Source of the DNA: Bacillota bacterium
GTDB taxonomy: Bacteria; Bacillota; UBA4882; UBA8346
Length of the DNA stretch: 63,810 nt
Assembly (NCBI GenBank): GCA_023392595.1
Contig: JAEVYU010000024.1
Span: forward strand, 1-63,810
Direction: 5' to 3'
Shown here: piece by piece, positions 1-7,470 of the stretch
Position numbering within the stretch: position 1 is the first letter of the stretch
How the letters are laid out: each line of letters starts with the position of its first letter
The notes under the pieces: generated by a model
Database searches by the model: none
Told to the model about the DNA's origin: nothing
Seen by the model: only the letters and a program-made list of their open reading frames with translations
Program-made: the position numbers and the translations under genes

Positions 1-90
1 CGTTTCTCCCTTCCCTTTTGCCGTTTCTCCCTTTGCTGATTTCGTTTCTCCCTTCCCTTTTGCCGTTTCTCCCTTTGCTGATTTCGTTTC
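1..90. repeat. Tandem repeat, 21-nt units (left-edge array)
   Basis: Two full copies of a 42-nt unit (1-42, 43-84), followed by the first bases of a third. Each 42-nt unit consists of two related 21-mers, both beginning CGTTTCTCCCTT. The array is cut by the window edge, so its full length is unknown. Read on the minus strand it lies in an open frame with alternating heptapeptides KSAKGET and AKGKGET. The frame stays open upstream to about position 250 but has no convincing ribosome binding site, so I do not call a gene. The 21-nt register is shared with the arrays near 22.7 kb and 45.0 kb. Confidence 0.85.
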
Positions 91-187
91 AGAAATCATT
101 CCCGCCTCTTCTAAAGTTTTCTCTGTGATCTCGATGGTTGATTTTCTCAAAGCGCCAAGCTTCGAAGGCACGATCAAAAAATGTTCT

Positions 188-239
188 TTGACAAACCGGC
201 GCAAAAAAGTTATATTCTTTATAATACTACACTTGTAAT
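188..239 (+). promoter_or_regulatory. blaI promoter with BlaI-type operator
   Basis: A TTGACA hexamer (188-193) is followed after 17 bases by TATATT (211-216), a good sigma-A promoter. The dyad TACACTTGTA (228-237) lies at the expected transcription start and matches the TACA-N2-TGTA core of BlaI/MecI operators. This implies autoregulation of the blaI-blaR1 operon. The same core recurs twice in front of the beta-lactamase-like gene. Confidence 0.7.
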
Positions 240-255
240 CAAGGAAGGAAAAACC

Positions 256-630
256 ATGAAACAACTGCCGCAGATCTCCAACACGGAATGGCAAGTCATG
301 AAGATTTTATGGGCCAGCGCGCCTTTGACTGCAAATGACGTGATTCAAAGAATGGAAGGCATTACCACTTGGAAGCCAAAAACAGTGAAGACGTTACTGG
401 GGCGGTTGGTTAAGAAAAACGCGCTCGCATTTGACAAAGATGGCCGGGCCTATGTTTATTACCCGCTGGTTACCGAGAATGAGTGCATCAAAGCGGAAAG
501 CCAATCTTTCCTGGAAAAAGTGTTCTCGGGTTCTTTGAACGGAATGTTTGCCAATTTCCTGGAAGAGCAGGAGCTATCCAGCGAAGAAATAGCGGAACTC
601 AAGCGAATCCTGGATCAAAAACAAAAATAA
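256..630 (+). CDS. blaI: BlaI/MecI/CopY family transcriptional repressor
   Basis: Winged-helix repressor of about 124 residues, the normal length for BlaI/MecI. The start at 256 is chosen because AAGGAAGG lies just upstream and the protein then begins MKQLPQISNTEWQVMKILW, a typical family N-terminus; the longer frame from 181 would cover the promoter. In the family, the N-terminal winged helix binds TACA-N2-TGTA dyads as a dimer and the C-terminal helices dimerise, with repression lifted when the partner BlaR1 senses a beta-lactam. blaR1 follows 12 bases downstream, so the two form an operon. Matching dyads lie in front of this gene and of the metallo-beta-lactamase-like gene, which is therefore the probable target. 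Confidence 0.92.
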   Translation: MKQLPQISNTEWQVMKILWASAPLTANDVIQRMEGITTWKPKTVKTLLGRLVKKNALAFDKDGRAYVYYPLVTENECIKAESQSFLEKVFSGSLNGMFANFLEEQELSSEEIAELKRILDQKQK

Positions 631-642
631 AGAGGGCTCGGC

Positions 643-2460
643 ATGGGATCATCTTTCTTTCTTCCCTGGTTACTACACTCTTCCCTCAGCGGGAGTATTT
701 TGGTGGGGCTGATTATCCTTATCCGGTTGGTTTTCAAAAACCGGATCAATGCTAATTTACGCTACCTGCTATGGTTGTTGTTGATTTTGAAATTATTGGT
801 TCCCTATGCGCCCCAAAGCCCTTTTAGTCTATTCAACCTCTTTCAATATGAAACGCTTAAAACATGGGTCAGAAATTGTATTCCGATCCAGCCCCGGAAT
901 AACGAGGGCCTAAATTTTGATAAAAAGCCGTTCAATACCGAAATAATTCCTTGGAATGACGATTATTCCTTATCGGTAAACAGGATTTCCGTTAGCCATT
1001 GGGATATCTTCTTGGGAGTCTGGTTTCTGGGCTTCGCCGGCCTGGCCCTTTTGATGATTCATTCGGCCATCCGGGTGAAAATGATGATCATCAACGGTCA
1101 GCCGGTGGACACCCCCATTGCCGGACTGCTGGAAGAGTGCCGGCAGACTGTGGGTATCAAGAATACTCCCATGTTGATTGAATCTTCGCTAATCCAGAGC
1201 CCGAAAGTTGTGGGGGTCTTCCGTCCCTGTATCGTACTGCCGGCCGGCATCACCCGTCATCTGAGCCAGGCGGAGATACGGTTCATTTTATTACACGAAC
1301 TGGCCCACCTTCACCGGAAAGATCTTTATATCCATTGGCTTACCGCCTTTTTACAACTCATTCACTGGTTTAACCCATTGCTCTGGTACGGCTTTTATCA
1401 AATGCGCCAGGATCGGGAATTGGCCTGCGATCTTTATGTGCTTTCCCTATTAAAACCCGGCGAATATAAAAGTTATGGCGCGGCGATTATTTCTTTTCTG
1501 GAAAGGTATTCCTATCGCGCCTATGATTATCCGGCCGCCGGATTGGCAAGCAATAAGGCGCATATCAAAAAAAGAATCGCCCTGATCGCCTCCTATAAAA
1601 AAAGGCCACACGCCAGGGTTACCCTGATTTTCCTGGAACTACTGCTTTTTTTACTTTTAGGGTGTTTGGTACTGACCGATGCTGAGAAACCATCCCCTGG
1701 AACCCGGTTTTCGGAATGGTCCAATATCAACCAAAGCATTGAATATGTTGACTTGAGCGATTATTTCCATGGATATGACGGAACTTTTATTTTGCTGGAC
1801 ATGAAAAAAGACCATTATCAGATATATAACAAAGCAAACAGTCATCAAAGGGTATCTCCGGATTCTACTTATAAGATTGTGAGTTCTCTCATGGGTCTTG
1901 AGACCGGGGTCATACCCGATGAAAATACTTTACTGGAATGGGATGGAACCGTCTATCCCTTCAAGCCTTGGAACCAGGATCAGACATTGACTTCAGCCAT
2001 GGCCTCCTCGGTAAACTGGTATTTTCAGAAGGTCGATTCCAGGGTCGGCAAAGTTTACATTGATCATCATTTGAAGGAAATCAATTATGGCAACTGCGAT
2101 TTATCCGGCGGCCTTCCCGATTTCTGGATTGAATCTTCCTTAAGAATTTCCCCCCTGGAACAGGTGGAAATTCTTAAGAAGCTGTATACTTATGAATTGC
2201 CCTTTTCCCGGAGAAATATCGACATCGTCCAAAGGGCAATCAAAATCTCGGAACAAAACCAAATAGCTTTGTACGGTAAAACCGGCACCGGAGTCGTCAA
2301 TGGCGGCAGAGGCAGCGGCAACGGATGGTTCATTGGGTTTGTGAAAAGGGAAGCGAATGTTTATATATTCGCAACCCATATCCAAGGGGAAAAGGGAATT
2401 AACGGAACCAAGGCCAGAAATATAACTCTGACGATTTTAAAAGAGCAAAATATCCTCTGA
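643..2460 (+). CDS. blaR1: BlaR1 family beta-lactam sensor/signal transducer metallopeptidase
   Basis: Full-length 605-residue membrane sensor. Hydrophobic segments lie near residues 12-30, 38-54, 120-142 and 326-345. The cytoplasmic M56 peptidase carries HELAH (218-222), the zinc HExxH motif. The extracellular C-terminal penicillin-binding domain (about 360-605) keeps all three acyl-transferase motifs: STYK (408-411), SVN (456-458) and KTG (546-548). In the family, beta-lactam acylation of the motif-1 serine activates the peptidase, which inactivates BlaI. It lies directly behind blaI and ahead of a metallo-beta-lactamase homologue with its own promoter. All sensing motifs are intact, so the sensor should be functional; its ligand here is inferred. 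Confidence 0.92.
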   Translation: MGSSFFLPWLLHSSLSGSILVGLIILIRLVFKNRINANLRYLLWLLLILKLLVPYAPQSPFSLFNLFQYETLKTWVRNCIPIQPRNNEGLNFDKKPFNTEIIPWNDDYSLSVNRISVSHWDIFLGVWFLGFAGLALLMIHSAIRVKMMIINGQPVDTPIAGLLEECRQTVGIKNTPMLIESSLIQSPKVVGVFRPCIVLPAGITRHLSQAEIRFILLHELAHLHRKDLYIHWLTAFLQLIHWFNPLLWYGFYQMRQDRELACDLYVLSLLKPGEYKSYGAAIISFLERYSYRAYDYPAAGLASNKAHIKKRIALIASYKKRPHARVTLIFLELLLFLLLGCLVLTDAEKPSPGTRFSEWSNINQSIEYVDLSDYFHGYDGTFILLDMKKDHYQIYNKANSHQRVSPDSTYKIVSSLMGLETGVIPDENTLLEWDGTVYPFKPWNQDQTLTSAMASSVNWYFQKVDSRVGKVYIDHHLKEINYGNCDLSGGLPDFWIESSLRISPLEQVEILKKLYTYELPFSRRNIDIVQRAIKISEQNQIALYGKTGTGVVNGGRGSGNGWFIGFVKREANVYIFATHIQGEKGINGTKARNITLTILKEQNIL

Positions 2461-2467
2461 GATCGTA

Positions 2468-2518
2468 TTGACTTTTTCGATTACATATGTAATATTTATA
2501 TAGACTACATGTGTAATC
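2468..2518 (+). promoter_or_regulatory. Promoter with two BlaI-type operators
   Basis: TTGACT (2468-2473) is followed after 17 bases by AATATT (2491-2496). The perfect 14-base palindrome ATTACATATGTAAT (2480-2493) lies between the -35 and -10 elements, and a second dyad with core TACATGTGTA (2506-2515) lies just downstream of the expected start. The dyad centres are 24 bases apart. An operator inside the promoter plus one downstream is the classical BlaI/MecI arrangement. Confidence 0.82.
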
Positions 2519-2542
2519 GAAAATAGTAGAGGAGGATTCTGA

Positions 2543-3397
2543 TTGAATCGTAAAGTTAAAACATTATTTTGGACATTTCTGATTTTCATGATCTCCATCA
2601 TTCCCTTGAGTTATTCTGAAACTCAAATTACATCTTCCCAACCCAAAGCCGTCTCACCCCGGGAAATACAACGAATCCAATTATCGGACGGTCTTTATCT
2701 GCGTCAAATTGGAGAGGGAGTCTTTGTAATCACCCACGAATTTCCCTGGTCTGCCAATGCGGTGCTAGTGGAAATGACCGATGGGAGTCTGGTCATCGCC
2801 GGCAGTACGTATACTCCAGAGGCAGCCCAATTTCTTCTTCAATGGGCGGAAAATTACTTTGGCCGGCGTTCCTTGATCGCCATTGATACTGGCTATCATA
2901 TCGACAATCTGGGCGGCAACAAAGCGTTTCTGGATGCCGGAATCCCTGTGTACGGCTCTGATTTGACTGCCAAATTACTTCAGGAACGCGGCGAGTCCAC
3001 TCGTCAAGTGATGTTAAGCATGTTAAACAATGTCCAGTCAATTTACTACAAAACTCAAGCCACCCAAATCTTCTATCCGCCGGATCATTTGTTTCCAGTT
3101 TCCAAAGGACTGACTCTCACCTTTCACAAGGAAAAAGTGAAGGTCTTTTACCCCGGACCGACGCAGGCCCCGGATAAAGTGGCGGTTTACTTTCCATCCC
3201 GTAAGCTTCTGTTGGGAAGTTGCATGATCCTGGGAGGCGGATTGGGAAATGTCGCCGAAGCCGATATCAGGCAATGGGTCAAAGCCATCCGGAAACTCTT
3301 CAGATTCCCGGTGGATGTAGTGATTCCCGGCCATGGCGCAAGCCTGGACCCGGCCTTAATTCAACACACTTTGGATGTGCTTTTAAAAGCTTCCTGA
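2543..3397 (+). CDS. Subclass B1/B2-like metallo-beta-lactamase with altered zinc site
   Basis: A 284-residue exported MBL-fold protein. The TTG start at 2543 follows GAGGAGG, and residues 1-25 form a signal peptide. The C-terminal half follows the B1 enzymes closely: FYPG, then LLLGSCMI, LGNVAEAD and VIPGHG in the family order. By alignment the zinc ligands are H119 (standard H118), D121 (D120), C227 (C221) and H264 (H263). The residues equivalent to H116 and H196 are G117 and Q208. The Asp-Cys-His site is thus complete while the three-His site has lost two ligands, somewhat like subclass B2 enzymes, which have Asn at 116. BlaI operators in its promoter link it to beta-lactam sensing. It could be a mono-zinc lactamase or a binding protein. 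Confidence 0.82.
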   Translation: MNRKVKTLFWTFLIFMISIIPLSYSETQITSSQPKAVSPREIQRIQLSDGLYLRQIGEGVFVITHEFPWSANAVLVEMTDGSLVIAGSTYTPEAAQFLLQWAENYFGRRSLIAIDTGYHIDNLGGNKAFLDAGIPVYGSDLTAKLLQERGESTRQVMLSMLNNVQSIYYKTQATQIFYPPDHLFPVSKGLTLTFHKEKVKVFYPGPTQAPDKVAVYFPSRKLLLGSCMILGGGLGNVAEADIRQWVKAIRKLFRFPVDVVIPGHGASLDPALIQHTLDVLLKAS

Positions 3398-3489
3398 CGG
3401 ATATTCCGTACACCGCCTATCGACAAAAATTTGCTTTGACTATTCCAGCCCGGTGTTTGTAAACTTTTAACGAAACCTGCATTTTGATC

Positions 3490-3518
3490 TTTATTTTGAT
3501 GGTCTGAAAGTGTATAAT
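3490..3518 (+). promoter_or_regulatory. Probable asd promoter
   Basis: TATAAT (3513-3518) with a weak TTTATT -35 (3490-3495) at 17-base spacing, 50 bases upstream of the dehydrogenase start. The untranslated leader contains GCGCATCCGCGC. Confidence 0.5.
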
Positions 3519-3567
3519 CATTAATAATTTTATGATACGCGCATCCGCGCATAATGGGGGTTGACCA

Positions 3568-4647
3568 ATGATCAAAATTGCAATTGTCGGAGCCACCGGT
3601 ATCGTGGGCCAGCAGGCGATCGTCTGTTTAACAAATCATCCCTGGTTTAAAATCACCAAACTGGCGGCTTCGGAACGTTCCGCCGGTAAAAAATATTGCG
3701 ATGCTCTTAAAGATGCCAGCGGCGCTTCCAAATGGTGGTGCCCGGAGGAAATGCCGGAGGAAATCGCGGAAATGATGGTCGAAGACGCTGCTGAGTTTGA
3801 TCCGGCCAGTGTCGATATGATTTTTTCCACCGTTGAGACCGGGGTTGCCAAAGAACTGGAACCCAAGTTTGCCAAAACCACTCCGGTGATCAGTACCGCT
3901 TCCGCTTTCCGCTTTGAAAACGATACCCCGATCCTGATCGGCGGCATCAATATGGAACAAGCCAAATTATTGGATGTCCAGCGTAAAAACCGGGGCTGGA
4001 AAGGTTTCGTCGTTCCCAAATCCAACTGCACCATCTCCGGCTTGACAGTTTCCTTAAAACCGGTGTTAGATGCCTTCGGAGTTAAACAAGTGATTATGGT
4101 GTCCCAGCAAGCCATGTCCGGCGCCGGACGCACTCCGGGACTCTCGGCCATGGATATGACCGAAAACGTAGTCCCTTATATCCCCGGTGAAGAGCCGAAG
4201 GTGGAAATGGAACCCCAAAAAATACTCGGTAAGTTGGTAGGAGATGCTATCGTTCCCGCGGCTTTCGGAATCTCAGCCACCTGTACCCGTGTGCCGGTGC
4301 TGGACGGCCACTTGGTCAGCGCCTTTGTCCAGACGGAAAAACCTTGCACCCCGGAAGAAATCAAAAAAGTAATGACGGAATTCGGCAAAGACTTCTGTGC
4401 TCTGGGTCTACCCAGCTCTCCCAAACACTTGATTGAAGTCACCGACGATCCCTTCCGTCCCCAACCGCGGATGGACCGTGAGCGGGGCGGCGGCATGACC
4501 GTCACCGTGGGCCGGATTCGCAAAGATCCGCTTTTTGAGAACGGTTTTAAATATGTGTGTTTAGCCCATAACACCAAGCTGGGCGCTGCCAAAGGCGCTC
4601 TGCAGACTGCGGAGTATTTGGCGAAGTATTATTTGAAGCTGGTGTAA
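3568..4647 (+). CDS. asd: Aspartate-semialdehyde dehydrogenase, archaeal/fungal type
   Basis: A 359-residue NADP-dependent dehydrogenase that reduces aspartyl phosphate to aspartate semialdehyde, at the branch to lysine, methionine and threonine. The N-terminal Rossmann motif GATGIVGQQ is at 8-16. The catalytic cysteine is C154 in KSNCTISG and the acid/base histidine is H248 in VPVLDGHL. The length and the SNCTISGL context fit the archaeal/fungal branch rather than the usual bacterial enzyme of about 340 residues. GGGGGTTG precedes the ATG. It stands alone between the beta-lactamase gene and a terminator, with no neighbouring lysine or threonine genes. A malonyl-CoA reductase-like role is known for relatives in some archaea but nothing here supports it. 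Confidence 0.88.
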   Translation: MIKIAIVGATGIVGQQAIVCLTNHPWFKITKLAASERSAGKKYCDALKDASGASKWWCPEEMPEEIAEMMVEDAAEFDPASVDMIFSTVETGVAKELEPKFAKTTPVISTASAFRFENDTPILIGGINMEQAKLLDVQRKNRGWKGFVVPKSNCTISGLTVSLKPVLDAFGVKQVIMVSQQAMSGAGRTPGLSAMDMTENVVPYIPGEEPKVEMEPQKILGKLVGDAIVPAAFGISATCTRVPVLDGHLVSAFVQTEKPCTPEEIKKVMTEFGKDFCALGLPSSPKHLIEVTDDPFRPQPRMDRERGGGMTVTVGRIRKDPLFENGFKYVCLAHNTKLGAAKGALQTAEYLAKYYLKLV

Positions 4648-4692
4648 TAAAAACTTTTCCTAGTTCGAGGATGTCTAAGAACCCCCTATATG

Positions 4693-4733
4693 AAGGGTAT
4701 GAGGAATTAAACAACCTCATATCCTTTACTTTT
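4693..4733 (+). terminator. Rho-independent terminator of asd
   Basis: Stem AAGGGTATGAGG (4693-4704) pairs with CCTCATATCCTT, with one G-T wobble, followed by TACTTTTAT. Confidence 0.75.
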
Positions 4734-4770
4734 ATGACATCAAGTGCGGTGAGGAGGTTGAAATGCAACC

Positions 4771-5091
4771 CTACGCCGCCAGCCACACGGTCAAACCCAC
4801 AGTCAATACCCCTGTCAAAACGGCAATTAAAGTGTTTTTGCTAAAATAAGCGACTACCCCGGTTATGATGGCCGCAATCAGATAATCGTTTTTGAATGAA
4901 ATATTTATGGAATTATTTTTTAGAACAACAAAGGGTACAATTAATGCCGTTAATATTGCCGGGGCCAAATAACGCAAATATTGCTCAACGGGTTTGGGTA
5001 CTTTTTTCCCCGCAAACACCAGTAACGGAAAACGGGTACAATAGGTAACCAGTGCGGCGCCGGCTATGATGAAGATGATTTCTTTATTCAT
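4771..5091 (-). CDS. azlD: AzlD family branched-chain amino acid transport subunit
   Basis: Small membrane protein of 106 residues with three to four hydrophobic segments; it contains FPLLVFAGKK and YLAPAILTALIVPFV, typical of AzlD. The start at 5091 is chosen because GGAGG lies upstream and the ORF then overlaps the end of azlC by 8 bases, implying translational coupling. AzlC and AzlD together form a branched-chain amino acid exporter (BrnFE type). The third gene of the cluster, upstream, encodes a MocR regulator. Confidence 0.85.
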   Translation of the reverse strand: MNKEIIFIIAGAALVTYCTRFPLLVFAGKKVPKPVEQYLRYLAPAILTALIVPFVVLKNNSINISFKNDYLIAAIITGVVAYFSKNTLIAVLTGVLTVGLTVWLAA

Positions 5092-5803
5092 TTTGGGCCA
5101 CCTCCATTCGGACATTTTTCCACTGGGAAATTTGTTCCGTTAAAAATCCGCTTCCGCTTGCTACAATGGCGGCGATGATGATATACCACTTCCCCGGGAG
5201 GTATGTACTTCCTATCACCGAGATTACTGCAGCTGTTAAAACAGTTGTAGCAACCGGCCAATCGATAATCAAAGGAGCCAGCATTCCTATGAACGCCGCC
5301 GCAAAAGCAAAATCCAACGCATGGCCCAGTTGAGGCGGTATGATGTTGCCGCAAAAATAGCCGAACACTCCCGAACTGCACCAAAAGATATAAACGGAAA
5401 AGCCGCTCCCTAAAAAATATAGCGTCGACGGCTTATTCTGTTGATAATAACTATAGGTAACCGCATAACTTTCATCGGTCATGAAATAAGCGTTAATCAG
5501 TTTAGCCGGTTTTGAATACCCCTTCAGATAAGGAGCTAATGAAGCAGCCATTAAATAATGACGCAGATTGACGATAAACACTGTAATAATCACCATCCAG
5601 GAACCGCATCCGGCCATAAGCATCTGAACGGCCGTCATCTGAGAAGCTCCGGCAAACACCCCCAGCGACATGAGTAATGTCGCCCAAATCGATAAATGGA
5701 TCTTTTGAGCTAAAACCCCATATACAATACCATATAGAAACACGCTGATACCCAAAGGTAACGTATCCCTGAATCCTTTAAAAAATAAAGCGAATCTTTT
5801 CAT
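5084..5803 (-). CDS. azlC: AzlC family branched-chain amino acid exporter subunit
   Basis: A 239-residue integral membrane protein with about six hydrophobic segments. It carries the family signatures LPLGISVFLYGIVYG near residue 15 and GVFAGASQM near 48. GGAGG lies six bases before the ATG. It overlaps azlD downstream and starts 17 bases after the MocR gene, so the three form one operon. With AzlD it is expected to export branched-chain amino acids or close analogues (family knowledge). The actual substrate is not shown by the sequence. Confidence 0.9.
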   Translation of the reverse strand: MKRFALFFKGFRDTLPLGISVFLYGIVYGVLAQKIHLSIWATLLMSLGVFAGASQMTAVQMLMAGCGSWMVIITVFIVNLRHYLMAASLAPYLKGYSKPAKLINAYFMTDESYAVTYSYYQQNKPSTLYFLGSGFSVYIFWCSSGVFGYFCGNIIPPQLGHALDFAFAAAFIGMLAPLIIDWPVATTVLTAAVISVIGSTYLPGKWYIIIAAIVASGSGFLTEQISQWKNVRMEVAQNE

Positions 5804-5820
5804 GGTCCCTCCATTTTCGA

Positions 5821-7332
5821 TTACTCCAACGGTAAGATCTCCATTTTAAGGCTATTTTCAAAAGTACTGTTTGGATTGACGCTCCCATCCAATGCTTTAA
5901 GAAGACGTTTGATTCCCATTCGGATCAGGTCAGGTTCCGGATAAGTAAAATTAAGCCGGATATAATTGACCGGTTGTTTTTCGGCAAAGAAAACATCTCC
6001 GGAAACATAGGCCACTTTATACTCAGCGGATTTGGCAAGTAATCTGACGGGATCGACGGCCTGCCCAAGACGGCACCATACATACAATCCCCCGGCAGGT
6101 TTGTTCCAACTCATCGGAGCGGCGGGACTTTTACCGAGTTCCTCCAGCATGATGTCCCGGCGGCGCCCATACTCACTGCGGGCAATCCTTAAATGCTCAT
6201 CTAAACGGTTCTGACGTAAAAAACGATCCAACATATATTGGGAAAGACTGTTTGAGTGTAAATCCATCGTTTGCTTCAAATGAAGAAACTGCCGGTTCAC
6301 GGCGATAGGCGCGGTTATCCAACCAATTCGCAGCCCTGGAAAAAGTAATTTGGAAAACGTGCTTAAATAAATAACATATCCGTAATGGTCCAAAGCCTTA
6401 AGCGACGGGATGGGGTCCCCTTCATAAATAAGCTCGCCATATGGATCGTCTTCCAAAATCGGGATCTGATACTTATAAGCCATTTGCAGCAAGCTCTGCC
6501 TGCGCGCCGGACTCATTACACTACCCGAAGGGTTTTGAAAGGTCGGCAGGGTATAGATAAATTTAGGGCGGATCCTGGTTAATACCGGTTCTAACAAGTC
6601 AACCCGCATTCCGTCTTGATCCACCGGTATACTGATAATCCGTGCTCCTGCTGCTTTAAACAGTTGCAAGGCGTAAAAAAAAGTCGGCTCTTCCACGACC
6701 ACCGAATCACCGGGATCGATCAAAGCACGGGAAATTAAATCCAGTCCCTGCTGGGACCCGGAAACCACCATGATCTCTTCCGGGGAAGCCGGAATGCCGC
6801 GTTTTCCCATAATATGAGCGATCGACTCCCGCAATGGAAAAATTCCTTCCGTTGGAGTATGTAAAAATAATTGGGCGGCATATTCATCCAGCAGTTCGGA
6901 TTGACAAACCCGGAAGAATTCAAGGGGATAAACTTCGGGGGAAGTAATCCCCGCCGCAAAAGATATTACACTGTCGCGGCTGGCCATAACCATTAAATCC
7001 TTCAGCAACGGTTCTTTGACCCGGGAAACCGTTTCGCTGAACAACTGACGCCATGGAAGTTCATACGATGGCTTGCGGTCAATTTCAACCGTTTCATAGG
7101 GCAGCACCACTGTCCCTTTTCCGGCGCAAGAATGGATGAGGCCATCTGCTTTCAGTTCCCGATACGCGCTCAGAACCGTACTACGGTTTATTTCCAGGGT
7201 ATCAGCCAGTCTTCGTTCCGAAGGCAGCTTAAATCCCACCGGCAATATTCCGCTTAAAATCATTTTCCGAATCTGCCCGCTGATTTGTTGATAAACCGGA
7301 ACGGAAGCTTGATGATCAATAGAAATAAACAT
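5821..7332 (-). CDS. MocR-type GntR regulator with aminotransferase domain
   Basis: About 503 residues: an N-terminal GntR winged helix (roughly 1-75, containing PVYQQISGQIRKMI and LPSERRLADTL) joined to a fold-type I aminotransferase domain (about 115-480). The expected PLP lysine is in the STFSKLLFPGLRIG segment. MocR proteins use the PLP domain as an effector sensor rather than an enzyme. I prefer the ATG at 7332, which has GCAGG eight bases upstream, over 7347. It heads the azlC-azlD operon and a perfect 18-base palindrome lies in its promoter, so it probably regulates itself and the exporter. The effector is unknown, possibly an amino acid. Confidence 0.85.
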   Translation of the reverse strand: MFISIDHQASVPVYQQISGQIRKMILSGILPVGFKLPSERRLADTLEINRSTVLSAYRELKADGLIHSCAGKGTVVLPYETVEIDRKPSYELPWRQLFSETVSRVKEPLLKDLMVMASRDSVISFAAGITSPEVYPLEFFRVCQSELLDEYAAQLFLHTPTEGIFPLRESIAHIMGKRGIPASPEEIMVVSGSQQGLDLISRALIDPGDSVVVEEPTFFYALQLFKAAGARIISIPVDQDGMRVDLLEPVLTRIRPKFIYTLPTFQNPSGSVMSPARRQSLLQMAYKYQIPILEDDPYGELIYEGDPIPSLKALDHYGYVIYLSTFSKLLFPGLRIGWITAPIAVNRQFLHLKQTMDLHSNSLSQYMLDRFLRQNRLDEHLRIARSEYGRRRDIMLEELGKSPAAPMSWNKPAGGLYVWCRLGQAVDPVRLLAKSAEYKVAYVSGDVFFAEKQPVNYIRLNFTYPEPDLIRMGIKRLLKALDGSVNPNSTFENSLKMEILPLE

Positions 7333-7371
7333 CTTCAAAACCTGCATTTCCTAATGTAATGAAAAGAACCA

Positions 7372-7424
7372 AAATGGACCGGTCCATTTATATATCATTA
7401 TAAAGATAATTCTTACCAATCAAA
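7372..7424 (-). promoter_or_regulatory. MocR/azlCD promoter with 18-bp perfect palindrome
   Basis: On the minus strand, TATAAT (7402-7397) lies 15-16 bases after a TTGATT/TTTGAT -35 (7424-7418). The perfect palindrome AAATGGACCGGTCCATTT (7372-7389) begins seven bases downstream of the -10, over the expected transcription start. The position is that of a repressor operator. Confidence 0.68.
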
Positions 7425-7470
7425 CAACCAGTTGCTATAATTTTAAACCAGCCATTGATTCGTATTTCAC

